Positions 23,737-36,300 of a DNA stretch of 64,000 bases are shown here, in pieces (the first letter of the stretch is position 1; every line of letters begins with the position of its first letter). A program made the position numbers and the translations under genes. The stretch comes from Smallanthus sonchifolius. Lineage: Eukaryota; Streptophyta; Magnoliopsida; Asterales; Asteraceae. The notes under the pieces are model-generated. The model had not been told where the DNA came from. It saw nothing but the letters and a program-made list of their open reading frames with translations, and did no database searches. The DNA lies in NCBI GenBank assembly GCA_023525975.1, contig CM042023.1:868001-932000 (forward strand), read 5' to 3'.

Positions 23737-24139
23737 TGTTGTGAGGTAGAGAGAGATACCGGCGGTGGGAGTAGAGGCTGAGTCTGTACTGTGGAATGAA
23801 ATGTTAACGTTAATGGGGATGATCCATGCGAGTCAAATGTATAATTTTAACCCTCCAACTTTTATCACCTTTGAAAGTAGACCCTTTAATTTAATATTTT
23901 TAAAATTATAAACTGTTTATATAATATTTTGTCATGATTTTGTAAAAGGATATAACAAAATTGAGAAAAATATGAACATTACTCCCTAATACTTTCAAAA
24001 GTGATAATATGGGTACATTTTAAGTATTATATTATGTACTACTCTTAGAATCCGTGTATTACACGGGATTATAAATAAAATAAATGTAAAAGAAAATACA
24101 ATTTGAGACTAAACAAATGATGAATACAATTTATAAATC

Positions 24140-24436
24140 AATAAATATTTCTTTGTATACAACGTTGGATGTTTTGTTTGAAATTTTTTCATCCTTGTCT
24201 AAGGCTAAAATTTTTAACCCGTCTCTGCTTTTAACTCTTGAAAGTGCAACTTATAATTGACCATGAGTGAAAACCGGTTGCCTCAAGAACAATCCAACCC
24301 TTGATAGTGACTGACCATGACTCTTATTTATTGTCATGACCAAACAAACCGAGAGTGGAAACTGCCTTTTTTGTAGCTTGAAAGAGATTCTTTTGTCTGA
24401 AGGCGTTAAATTTATTCTTGGAATAAATGTTCGAGT
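24140..24436 (-). pseudogene. Helitron helicase C-terminus
   Basis: Minus-strand translation gives TFIPRINLTPSDKR, then RQFPLSVCLVMTINKS, SLSRVGLFLRQPVF, a stop after HGQL, VALSRVKSRDGLKIL and SNVVYKEIF. These are the last blocks of the plant Helitron Rep-helicase (PIF1-like), including the VALSRV motif. The in-frame stop and the missing N-terminal five-sixths make it a remnant. A second, more diverged version of the final block (SNIVYKEIL) is found at ~24500-24560. Confidence 0.85.
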
Positions 24437-25916
24437 GTTAGAACCCGTGCATTACACGGAGTTGAATAAAAAATACAATGTGAAATGAAAAAAATGATGA
24501 CTTAATTCATAAATGAGTTAATATTTCTTTGTATACAATGTTTGATTTTTCTCTCAGCATCATGCCCAATATTAAACCCGTCCCGGTACAGGTTTTTCAA
24601 TTCAATTCAATTAAATAAAAACTCTACTAAAACTTTTACACGGACAAAAAATAATTAAGTTTACATAGTCAATCTCAAACCAATTAGAAAGAAGTAGGTG
24701 GATACGTTTGAAGTATATAACAAATCCATCATATAAAATAACCATATAAAACCGTGCTTAAACCGCATATGTATCCTATAATAATAGGAAGAAAAGAAAA
24801 TAACACAATGATCATAATGTTTGTAAAATTTAATTCAACACCCTTGAATAACATCAACAGTTTGAAGCCAATAAACGGTACATGTTAATGTCTTTAAGCT
24901 TTAAATCGTTTGAGCCTCTGCAAATTCTTCATCGGCCTCGACTGGTAGCCTGATCCATGTGCACAACTGACGAGGAAGGTGTTACCGCATCAACTCCATT
25001 TACTCTAGACATAGCGTGGGCGGAATCTCCCTCCTGTTCATTATCAACAACCACCTAAATTTGTAGCACAACAATGTTAAAGATAATCAAAATATGAAAA
25101 CCACGATACTGAGTTGTGATTAACACATAAGCCAACCACAACTTTCAAATCCTATAACACTTGCAGGTTAAGCAACTACACAAATTTGGACTGACAAATA
25201 AGATCAATATCACAAGTTTTATAGCTTTGACAATAATTTTGAGTTACAATATTATGAAGTTAATGTTGGTAAAAATAATCAAGATTCATGGTAAAGGAAA
25301 GAACAGGAGAGATGCATAGTTATGAACTTGCAAGATCTTCTTTTGTAGCTTGGATCACAGGCTATCATTCTTTTTCGCATGAAGAAAGACACATAATTTA
25401 CAAAACTTTATAAACAAATCTATAAAATATTAGTTTTTAACCGTCTTAAGTAAACGAAAGTGAACTTGTTGTAATGAAAATTATAAAATCAAATTCAAAG
25501 TTTGTTTAAATTAGTAAATCCGTAAAATAACAATATACAGTTGAACATAGCATTCATAATCCATAAAAACGTAACAAAAAAGTATATATATATTATGTGA
25601 CTAAATCATTCATGAACTAATGTTACTAACATTTTTTGCATTTCATATTTATAATCCCCGTAAACAGCATAAATTCTTGAACACAACCTAAATGTAAAAC
25701 CCAATTAAAAAGCCTAATCTATTTAAAGATTCAAGTGTTAGCAAGACTTGTTTCGACTCGTTTGAAATGCAGACTGCAGAACCAAGCTCTTAAATCCTAA
25801 TCTATTTAAAGATTCAACTGTAAAACCCCAATTAAAAAGCCTAATCTATTTAAAACTTTGAAGTCTTCCCTATCTATAAAAGAAAGCAAACTGCAGAACC
25901 AAGCTCTTAAATCCGT

Positions 25917-26084
25917 TTGAAATGGGGTGAACCGGTTCAACTCGTCCGGGTTTCCGGTTTGACCACCGGTTCCCGGGCCGACCGGCCGGGTTGCTGCTGG
26001 CCCGTTTCAATACACATAATCGGACCGGTCAAGTCTCCGGTTCACGGTCCGACCGACCGGTCTGGTCCGGGTTTGAAATCATTG
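25917..26084 (-). mobile_element. Inverted fragment related to the hAT element at 15833
   Basis: Its reverse complement begins CAATGATTTCAAACCCGGACC and follows the first ~150 bp of 15833-15970 with the same CCGGTCGG, GGAGACTTG and ATGTGT-TTGAAACGG blocks. Only one TIR end is present, so it is truncated. It lies inside the Helitron. Flanking DNA at 25690-25915 holds a short local duplication (CCTAATCTATTTAAA blocks). Confidence 0.7.
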
Positions 26085-28359
26085 CTCCTATTGCAATTGG
26101 ATTTTTAGCTAAAAGGGAAATGTATCAAAGGGGTGAAAGTTAAACAACACATGCAACAATAAATGTGACACTTAATTTCTTAAATTATGAAATCTACAAT
26201 CATAGCCAATAAAAATAACTAATTGTAGTCTCTCTGAATGTCATTTATCAAAAATTAATTCACAGCGACAATTAATTAAATGAAGCTCAAGTGGTGGTGA
26301 CCACTAAGCTGATAATTGAAAAGGAATTACCTGATAATTAATGCCTTCCTCCTAACTTGCAAAGATTGTATGATCTTATCTTAACTTTCTCGTAATTAAT
26401 GGGCTGCATTTCACACTTCTTCTCATATGAGCTATCTTGTAATGCAGAAATCTTGTCGGATATGGATATATTGGCAACCTTCCATATTTCAGTTTAAACT
26501 ATCCATTTTTTTTCAAAAGAGAATAGAACACTTTAAACCCTACAAGTTAACAAAAAAAAACGTTTAAACTTCAGTTCTATAGCACTTCAAACATGTTCTT
26601 TGCAATGTTGCTGCCTGCACAGACAAGGCAAGGAAAATATCAATTAACATATTCCCACATTCAATAATCAGAAAGTAAATACTTCTCGGCAGATAAGTGT
26701 CAAATCTACCTTTATTACACCAAGTAAGAAGATAAAGATGGATGGCTTTGTTGTTAGTTTATCAAAAAGTGGTATGTGTAATTTTAAACAAAAACTGATG
26801 ATAACAAATGATTTGGGAAGAAATCAAAAGCCAAAAACATAAATAGAGTTCCATATCAGCTTTGATTAAGAAAATTGGTTCCAAAACTAACCTTAAAGAG
26901 CTGATGAAGCGGGCAAAATCATTGGAACTGTTGTCACCATGGAATCAGAGTATGTCAAACATGGTACTGTTTGAGTTCTGCATATTACAAACAATTTATG
27001 CTTTATGACAACTCAATATTGTATTAGGTTCCAACAGAATGCAAATACAAGGGAATGTTGATTAAAAAAATAATAAATGGTTCACCTTAAGAGCCATACC
27101 AATAATTAACGGAGTAAATCTATATGTCAACATCAATGCAGACCATTCGAGGGAGAATATTGAAATATGCATCAAAACCACAAGTGTAATGTAACACGAT
27201 TGCAACACAGTGTTAGAAATGAAACCTAAAACATAATTTTTTGTTTTCTTTTTTACTCCATCATTGTACATATACCTCCTTATCTAAAATAACCAACACA
27301 TATTAGTGTAGTAAAAGAGCTCAATCTTAATCATGTACCAACAAAACTGCTGACCAAAAACAATCTATAAAATTGTGATGGGTTACACAATGGAAGAAGA
27401 AACTGAAACAGCAAGAAGCAATTCCCTTCATTCTTTTTTATCTCAATCACGGCCTAAACATGAATTGAAAAACCTTTCATCCAAAAGGGCTCACTGAACT
27501 TACTTGAATTAGAGAGCTATCAAATATCTTAAGGACACTTGACCTATGTTATATCCTACACAACCTCAAAATTAAACATCAATGATTTGAATTACAACAT
27601 GAAATCAGTCAAGCTAAGATGAAATCAGAGAACATCTGACCTTTCTAGAGATGATAATCCAACACTCGTCGATTTTATTATGCTTAGGGAGGTCATCACA
27701 TAATCTGCCGCCATTAATAGATCTGTTACTACGTAAGCAAAAACAGATCAAAATAATAGGAAATTTATAATCACATAATCCAAATAGCAAAAAGAACATC
27801 TAACAATGACCTTATAGCCATAAAGTACCATATTCGTGCATCAAAACAGATTCAGTAACGATCTTAACATTAAATCGATCTTAAAATCAAATCGATCTTA
27901 AAATCAAATCGATTATCATCTGCTTAACATCAAATCGATTATCATATGATTATCATCAATTGATTTAAAGAATTACTTGAGAATAGATTCATATGTTATA
28001 CAGATCAAAATTAATAGCCTACTACATACGGATTCTTGTTAAGATAGATTGAAGAGTTATAAAGAACATACCTTTTCGTGAAACCGATCGATGAATGAAG
28101 CAGGTGCGGCGAATAGAAAATTTACGGTTTCTTTGAGCGTTGGAATGAGGCGATTTAGGCATAACCGGGTTATGAAGGCATTAATAACGTTTAAAGCGGG
28201 TTGTGTTGTATCCGGCAATAAGATCCGCGTGTTGACCCGGATACGATGGATATGGGTATTGGTGGATCCATTTTGTGAGGTTAGGTGTGGTTGTGACAAG
28301 TGACACTTACTTTTACTTGTTTATTATATAGGATAGATCGAAGAAGCACATGAAAAGAA

Positions 28360-29255
28360 GTGTGGCTTTGATAACCCATGTTGGAGACAGGAGCATTAAA
28401 GTTATGTGTCACATTATTTACCACTTGAAATTAAATATTAAATCATGGATTAATAATAAATATTTTGAGCACATAGGCCTAACTTTCTCTTTCGTCCTTT
28501 TTGACTCTTTATTGAATTCTAACTCGTAGGAGCAAAAAGCTTGTATATGCAAATAAAGAAGCTAATCATCTGACATATCCATGTTTTGTTACAAAGAATA
28601 TTATAAGAAACTTAATTAACTTTTTGCGGTTAGATATCGAAAGGAATATGATATACATATTCATGAAACAGAATATATATAATGTAAACAAAATTTAACA
28701 ATATATATTATTTCTTTTCTTAAATACACATAATTTAGATGGGATTAATTGGTCCGCGTGGCTTGTTGAACATGTTTAGTTAAATTCGATATTACTATTT
28801 ATCTAAAGTGTGGCTTTGATAACCCATGTTGGAGACAGGAGCATTAAAGTTATGTGTCACATTATTTACCACTTGAAATTAAATATTAAATCATGGATTA
28901 ATAATAAATATTTTGAGCACATAGGCCTAACTTTCTCTTTTGTCCTTTTTGACTCTTTATTGAATTCTAACTCGTAGGAGCAAAAAGCTTGTATATGCAA
29001 ATAAAGAAGCTAATCATCTGACATATCCATGTTTTGTTACAAAGAATATTATAAGAAACTTAATTAACTTTTTGCGGTTAGATATCGAAAGGAATATGAT
29101 ATACATATTCATGAAACAGAATATATATAATGTAAACAAAATTTAACAATATATATTATTTCTTTTCTTAAATACACATAATTTAGATGGGATTAATTGG
29201 TCCGCGTGGCTTGTTGAACATGTTTAGTTAAATTCGATATTACTATTTATCTAAA
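28360..29255. repeat. 448-bp perfect-grade tandem duplication
   Basis: 28360-28807 and 28808-29255 are identical at every position I compared except one (C in copy 1 at ~28495, T in copy 2). It begins 27 bp outside the Helitron 5' end. No gene lies in it. Very recent duplication, or an assembly effect. Confidence 0.95.
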
Positions 29256-30216
29256 TATTAAAAGTTGACTAGTGGCTTGTTGATCGTGTTTAGGTAAATG
29301 ATTTCGATTATTAAAACTTATAGTTACGTACTTACGTATACCTATTTTCTTTTCATGTACCCGTGTTCTATAATTTTGTGTGAAACAAAAAAACTAGGTT
29401 TGACAAGCTGAATTAATTTTAGACCATCTGTAATGAAAAGTTTTAAACCAATGACGTTGAGGTGAAGGCTATATGGAGAAGAGACACCAAGGTCACCGTA
29501 GGTTCTCAAGGCAAAATTCCTTGAGAGTGGAGTGAATTTACGTGAAAGGGGAGCAGAGAGAATGTTGCACAGGTCCATGACTTTGAAGAGATAAATAAGG
29601 TTTTTGAGTGGGAACAGGTCAGTCAGAAGTGACATGGAAGGGTTCTTGACCTCTTCCATCGCAAATGTTCTTAAGAAATCTTGGTTATAATCCTACCAAA
29701 CGTCCATCCAATAAAACAAGTCACTATAATTAAGAATATTTTAGCATCCACTTTGAACACGTGTATTGTAACAAATAGAGTGTTGCAATGCTATAACAAG
29801 AAAGTTTTGGATTGCTAAAAATGATCATCGTCTGTAACAAAAATAAAAATGTTAGTCTTGTATTAAGGTTGAGTGGGTGACCAACTCTAGCATCAGCATA
29901 AGTATATGTGTTTTCTTATAGAGTGTATATGTATGTGACACAGAGAACAAATATTTAAGAGTTGGGGAATTTTTTTTGAAGAAACGTGGGAGTTAGCTAA
30001 ATTCAAATTGGGTGAATATGCTGGTTTGACCAGTGAATTACTGAATCCGCTCATTTGACCAGCAGATTCAAAGGTCTTTGACCAGTGGATTCATGGTCAA
30101 ATCACACCAATCTTCTTTCCACGTGAGCGGCTTCACTCAATCCGCTCATTTGATCAGCAGATTGCTAAGAAACCATTACATTATTATTTTCACTAAAAAG
30201 TTATTTGGATTTAGCG
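29256..30216. other. Intergenic; one weak minus-strand reading frame and W-box cluster
   Basis: A 105-codon minus-strand frame (29659-29342, MEEVKNPSMSLL...) matches nothing I recognise and has no clear domain; it may be a gene fragment or chance. About 400 bp upstream of its start are three TTTGACCAG elements (30025, 30054, 30077). Two copies of an AATCCGCTCATTTG block lie at ~30044 and ~30140. Confidence 0.4.
30025..30085 (+). promoter_or_regulatory. Three clustered W-box motifs
   Basis: TTTGACCAG occurs three times in ~60 bp (30025, 30054, 30077). TTGACC is the WRKY factor core. No confirmed gene is adjacent, so a regulatory role is only a possibility. Confidence 0.3.
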
Positions 30217-31494
30217 TGACGCCCACATCCCGCTTGGCTCGGAATGTCGGTCACTTGTCGGATTTACTGTACTAAACTTTTTATTTATGTAAGCCAAGCC
30301 TGTATAAACTTTACTAAACTATTACAAAGTTGTATAAAAACCTAATAATGCCGGTCTTCTCAGCGATAGATAGCCTGCCCTGATGCCTTTCTATTCCTAC
30401 TTGAAGCTATACTCTTTTCCTGAATACACATGCTCAAGTGTATCAACTAACGCTGATGAGTTCTAAGTTTTAATCATTTTCGCAACATTTCAAAACATCA
30501 TATTAACCTCTTGTCCAACCTCATAATGTTTATAATGCATAAAATATGCATTATCAAATCTTTCGTAAAGTTAGTCTTTATTTTAAAACTAGAGTTTTAA
30601 AAGACTTTTATTCCAAAACCCTGCCTATACCCTAAAACCCACGTCTAGGACTACCCCCAATATATCGAATGTTATATATAGGAAGTACCAGCGGCGTATC
30701 CATCACTCATTCGATATGTTGCGAACGAACCATGTTCATAAGAGTTAGAGTATAGACTCTGTAAGTCAGTGCATGTCTTAGAGTATCTGTCCATTGGAAT
30801 GGTTCTCGGGTGAAAGAAAGGAACCGAAGGAGAGGATTGTGTTTGGTTTGTGGTTTTGCTGTTTGAGAATGGTGTGGACTTGGAGCTTGCATGTATGACT
30901 TCTTATAGCTTTTGAAATGGGCAATGCCCATGAGTCCTTGTGTTTCATGGAGACATGGGTGTCTCTTGTTGGGAAGCAAGGGGACAAGTCCACAGGTTTG
31001 CATGCTTCACATGGTATTGGCGGCTGAGAAGGTGGCGCATGGATGGAGAGGTAATAGGAACGTGGAGGGTATGGGTAGCGTGTAGTGTGGAGTGATACCC
31101 ACTCGTTATTCGTCCGGTATAATACACGTGTGTCGTCGTTTCTATTCGTTGTTACGTGTCGGGTTTGAGTCGAGTATTAAAAATAATAATAGTTTAGGTT
31201 AACATATGTGACCGACATATATTAAATTTCATAGTTTCAACCAGCGGATATTCTCTATTATATATAAAAATATAAGAGAACGTTTTGAGACGTTTAAATA
31301 TTAATTTTAGTTTATCACCAACGCGACGTAGGGTTCGATGTGTCTCGAAAATTTCCACTATTTCCTGCGTAGTTGTATGTGGATTGGACTCTACTGGACC
31401 GAGTTAGACCTAATTAATTTAAAATTAGTCTAATATGTATCGTCTTGTGTAATTATATTTAAATAATCACGTGGTAAAATTACCAGTTGTCACA
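30217..31494 (-). mobile_element. Ty3/gypsy LTR or LTR fragment
   Basis: On the minus strand it starts TGTGACAACTGG at 31494 and ends ...GATGTGGGCGTCA at 30217, with a TATA-like CTATAAGA near 30905. It holds the block TATATATAGGAAGTACCAGC (30674-30692) and a decayed hairpin, shared with the LTR at 1-909. No matching 5-bp TSD was found, so it may be a truncated copy rather than a clean solo LTR. It directly joins the Harbinger ORF1 remnant. Confidence 0.55.
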
Positions 31495-32499
31495 AACTCC
31501 TCACCCATCAAAGGTAGACGGATCCATTTGTCATGAACCCGTATAATATCCTAACATTTGACTTCGCTAAAAGTTTTTTTATATTTTTTTTGTAATCACT
31601 TAACGCTTTCTTCACTACATCCAAATCGTTGACCCCACTAGCACGTAGACGACTTACAAATTATTACAAAAACAATATATTAATTAAAAAAAAATATTAA
31701 CAAAGAATATTTCACAAATAACAAAAAAAATAAATACCGCTTGAATCCAACATCCGTTGAAGTGACACATGGTTGTATTCAAATAAATCCATTTTGAATT
31801 AAGTTGGTGCCTACTTCGGGTGCTTCCTCCAACTAGATTATTGTAATGCTCGAGTATCCGGTCCCAAAAAATATCTCGCTTTTGTTGATTTCCGATCGTC
31901 GGGTCTTCGAAAATATGGCACCAAGCCTTACACAAAGCTTCAGTTTGTGTGGGAGTCCACGATTGACGCGGCGCACAGTTTATGAATTTACCTTTTTTGA
32001 CGGTTTCTTCGTCAACTTCAACCGCCTCATCTTCTTCTTCCTCAACTTCAACCTCCATCTCCTCATCTTCTTTTTCAACTTCATCTTCTTTTTCACCTTC
32101 ATCTTCTTCCTCATCTTCGATATTTGGATATATATAATTTCTTCGATTATATTATAAGCTAGGATCCTCGTGAACATTGTAATCGCCACTATCATCAAAG
32201 ATGGGAAGTGAATGTTCTTCTTGACGGGTGGGTTTACTAAATGGTAAGTTGTGGTATCGAGGTGCAAAAGGTTCAAAACTTGTTTGATCGTGTAAGGGAT
32301 AAGTGTATTTACCCGGTGCAACTTGCGTATGCATGACCGGTATTTGAGGATACGGTTGTTGGGGGAAAATGGGGTATGGAGTATACGGTTGTGTGGCAAT
32401 TTCTTGGCTCGTTGGTTGTTGGCTAGAACCGCCTCTCGGTTTGGACACTTTTTTGCGGCTAGAACCGCCTCTCGGTTTAGAAACTTTTTTGGAATCCAT
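31490..32499 (-). pseudogene. PIF/Harbinger ORF1 (Myb/SANT-like) remnant
   Basis: The protein starts at 32499 with a repeat of KKVSKPRGGSS, a Pro/Gln-rich stretch and acidic tracts (32060-32100). The trihelix/Myb-like core follows at 31960-31780 (WTPTQTEALCKAWCHIFEDP, GNQQKRDIFW, GGSTRSRHQLNSKW). After a probable intron, more of it is readable at 31650-31500 (ASGVNDLDVVKKAL, VHDKWIRLPLMGEEF). Frames shift between the pieces. ORF1 proteins of this family assist the DDE transposase, which is absent here. I infer a deleted element. Confidence 0.8.
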
Positions 32500-32815
32500 G
32501 ATATTTTTATATAAATAATAGAGGAGATGGTATGTATTTTTTGTGGATTAAGAATATTGGATTTATGTATTTATAGGGGATAAATTAATTAATTTAAATT
32601 TTTATTTTTATTTTAAACGACTATATTGCCGTTGAACGGTCAAATTGCAACGGCTGGATCTTCGATTTCAACGGCTTCATCTTTGAATTCAACGGGTAAA
32701 TATACCCGCTGAAACTACCCGTTCAAATGTACCCGTTAAACCCGCGTTGGATGCGGTAGTGTAGCCCCCTATCCGCTTGGTAACCGCCTTGAAGCCGCTG
32801 TCCACTCGCACCCCC
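31490..32815 (-). mobile_element. Deleted PIF/Harbinger element
   Basis: The 5' end on the minus strand is GGGGGTGCGAGTGGACAGC at 32815, beside a TAA (32816-32818) suitable as TSD. It carries ORF1 only. The transposase half and the other TIR are gone, replaced by the gypsy LTR at 31494. The subterminal region has repeated AACGG and CCCGTT blocks. Confidence 0.65.
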
Positions 32816-32818
32816 TAA

Positions 32819-33352
32819 GTCCATTATCAGATGATAATGATTACTCTTTTAATACAAGAGCATTAAAAACGGTTAACATTACCGACATATAAAACATTTA
32901 CATATATTTTTATGTTTCAATTACAAATAAATTGTGCTCGCCTACTTAAAAATTTTGAGTATTGACATTACCAACTATTTTTGCTATTGCCTATTGGCAT
33001 TGATGCACAAGATTCCTCTATTTTATGCATGAGTAATTTACACATGAGATACGCTGGTAGTCGATTAGTGTTACTAAGTTACATATATGCAAGTCTACTT
33101 TATACTAGTGATCGATTTCTTATTTAAATATGCCTTTAGTACTCTTCGCCCCTTTGAACCTATAAATTCTCAAACACTGTCAGCTGGCTATTTAACAATG
33201 ATTGAAATCCTCAAATATCGTCCATTTGCCATTTATTGTACGAACCGCGAGATCTTAACAATATAGAGTATTTTAGGACATGATTTTCTTCAACAAAACT
33301 TACATGACAAAAAACATTTCTAAGTGCATGTAAAGGAACAACAATGATGCAA
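32819..33352. other. 3' flank of LRK10L gene 1
   Basis: AT-rich sequence without a gene; presumed terminator and downstream region of the kinase gene ending at 33353. Confidence 0.5.
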
Positions 33353-36300
33353 TTAATCTGTAGATGTGGAAGCCATGGATCTTGGTGGAGAACAAAGATA
33401 AGGTTTTGGAGGAATTTCCAGTGATGCTAGGTCCTCTCCTAACATCTCCAACACCCTAGTGATTGTTGGGCGGCTCAAGGGATTAGTTTGTATGCACCAC
33501 AAGCCCACAATAACCATCTTCTTTGCCATCTCGTTTACCTCATCACTCACAATCCCGTGCAGGCCAAGTTGCTCTTCCTGTAATTCAACCTTCTTATATA
33601 TCCAATGAGGAAAGTATATTTCACTTGTATGATCAACCTCAGCATCAATATTTCTCCTCCCTCCAACCATTTCCAGAATCATCACTCCGTAACTATAAAC
33701 ATCCGATTTGTGCGAAACTTGTCCAAAATTTCTAGAGTATAGTTCAGGAGCTATATACCCTGGTGTTCCTCTCATATGGGACATGGATATCATGCTTTTT
33801 TTCTCAGGGAATAGTTTGGCCAACCCAAAGTCTGATATCTTCGGACATAGATCTTGATCCAAAAGAATATTATGGGGCTTTATGTCAAAATGCAAGATGC
33901 GTGTGTTACAACCATTATGCAAGTATTCTAAGCCACTAGCAATTCCAATAGCGATTTGGTATAACTTTTCCCACCCAAGTTGGCTATTACTTGAAGAATC
34001 TCTACCATGTATGAATTTCTCAAGGGATCCGTTAGGCATGAACTCGTAGATCAAAGCTATCCGATGGCCCTCCAAACTAAATCCCACAAGATTGACGATA
34101 TTAACATGACAAGTCCTACCAACACTTGCAACTTCATTAATGAAATCTTCACCATTACCTTTCAATTCACCTAAAATCTTCACGGCTACTAGGTTTCCAT
34201 TGCTTAGTTGTCCTCTATACACGGTACCAAAACCGCCTTGGCCTAATTTGACTTCGAAGGAGTTTGTCATCTTCTTTACTTGCGAATATGAGTACCTTTT
34301 CCGAGCAAGGAATTCATGATCCTTTAGAAACGTTTCCACATTCAAATGATTCTTTATCTTTCTTTTCCATTTGAATTTCCATACGAAACATAGGATTATC
34401 ACAACCAATATTGTCGCAACTCCTACACTAAATGCTGCATCGATCAAATAATGAATGGAAAGTCTTAAATTATATATATTATTAATAACTTGACTGATCA
34501 AAGAGTTGTGTATGATAAATTACCCGTGACAAGAACCTCTGTTTTTTTGTTTCCTGCATCTAAAAATAACAACAATCAACTTTCACGTTCTATTATGTCC
34601 AAACTCAATAATTATATTTTTGACATGTTAAATGTCAATGATCATTGCAACTTATTTGCAAATAAGGCCAAGAAAGCCGTAGAAGGTTTCTACATACGAC
34701 ATAGTTATAAGGTAAAAAAGAAGTACTAAAGAGAACAAAAGCCTTGTTCGACCGGCCCCATCAATTCTCATTAATCATTATGTCCATTCTAAATGTCAAA
34801 AGTATTCAATCCTGAACTTTGACTTTCCAATTGAGACCAATTCAAACATGTTTTAAGTTTTAACCCTTCCAATTGAGACCAATTCAAACATCGCCCACTC
34901 ATAACTTTTTTTTTCCTCTTATAGCTTTTAAAATATGATGTTTATAAATTTTCAAATATACCGTTGCGACATGTTTATTTTTATCTAAGTTTCGGTTAAA
35001 TTTTGTTCAAAAACGAGTTGTGCGTGATAATGTATAAGTCATCGAATCACAAATGTACAGGTCGTCAAAGCCGCTTCAAGGTTTCGTTTTTATTACAGTT
35101 TTATTTGTTTTCCTCTTACAACCTTTAAAATATGACGTTTTATAAAATTCTAGATTCAAATGAATTTTTTCATAGGGTGAATACTAATGTACAAGTCATT
35201 AAAATAAAGATTTACAAATTTTAACACTCCGCCAGAGTACCCGGGTTTCATCTACTAGTTATTAACAGTTCACATAAATATTTGCTACAACCATTATGGA
35301 TCCTATTAAATATCATACGTTATTTTTAGTCAAGTAATGTTTTTAGGTGAAGGAGCATAGAGGGCTAAAGATAAATGAAATGATCTGAAGGTGTAGTGTT
35401 AGCTACTATTTTTTTTAATTGCAAATTTATTTTTCCTTTGGGAGTGGACTTGAACCCATTAACTCCTCAAACCTTTGTGTTCTTAGAGGATTTTCCTCTA
35501 CCACTAAGCCGTTTTGGCAAAGATTTGAACTATTGGACCAAAATGGTTATTTTGAGCAAACCACATGGACGAAAATAATAATTTACTATTGTTTTATTAT
35601 TATATTTTTATTATTTTATTTAACAGTTAATTTAATTTTTCTTAAATAACTTGTGCTCGTTAGGTTAAAAAAAAAACTAAATATACAGTTTTTTTTTACC
35701 ATTCTGGTATAAATTTCAATAAAAATCAAGTTGTTTCTAAAATAAAGTATTTTTTTGGGCTCGTATATGATTTCAACGGCTATAATTAAAATATATTGTT
35801 TATATATTTTTGAAAATAAATATGGATTTAATTTAATTAATCATTTGGGAAATGATTTTAAGGAGTTTGGGGAGTGCATTCCTATCTACTTAGGGAATTT
35901 GAAGGAAAAGTTAATGTACATTTGAAGACTTTGTAGGGCATACCCTCCACCCTTATAATCATGGGAAAATTACCAAGCTAGACGTCTTTCTTTAGTCGGA
36001 GGTGCAATAGACATCGACTGAAATGGACCATTCGGACGACGACTTGTACCCAACCGCCGGCTAAGCCGACGGTTAATGTACATTTGAAGACTTTGTAGGG
36101 CATACCCTCATAGCTTTAGCCGTACCCGGCTTCTCCCCTCTTAGCCGACAAGGGTTAGCCGGCGGTTTAAAATCATATCAAATGGCTGAGCCGGCCAATG
36201 CCATTTAGTAGACATGTCATCTAGAGGTGTTTAAATAGATCAACCAGAAAAACAAATATAAAATTATGTCTGCACAGTATTAAAAATGATTTTTTCCCCT

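Larger units (their letters stand above)
24039..28333 (-). mobile_element. Helitron, ~4.3 kb, with helicase remnant
   Basis: On the minus strand the 5' end is TCCTATATAATAAAC at 28333, preceded by A. The 3' end at 24039 has the hairpin CCGTGTAATACACGG followed 13 nt later by GTAG (a mutated CTAG) and then T, so insertion was between A and T. The 5' end resembles that of the small Helitron at 38212. The C-terminus of a Rep/helicase is encoded at 24140-24436. A second hairpin-plus-CTAACACT tail lies inside at ~24436-24462. The rest (24600-28300) is mostly AT-rich with short exon-like pieces, for example about 42 codons on the minus strand near 24935-25060 and about 34 near 26900-27000; I do not recognise these. 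Confidence 0.65.

Noticed and set aside
28057..28303. Overlapping 70-80 codon frames on both strands
   Set aside because: They lie at the 5' end of the Helitron, without domains or splice support.
31980..32399. 139-codon minus frame rich in Lys and Met
   Set aside because: Frame-shifted reading of the acidic and Pro/Gln-rich part of Harbinger ORF1.
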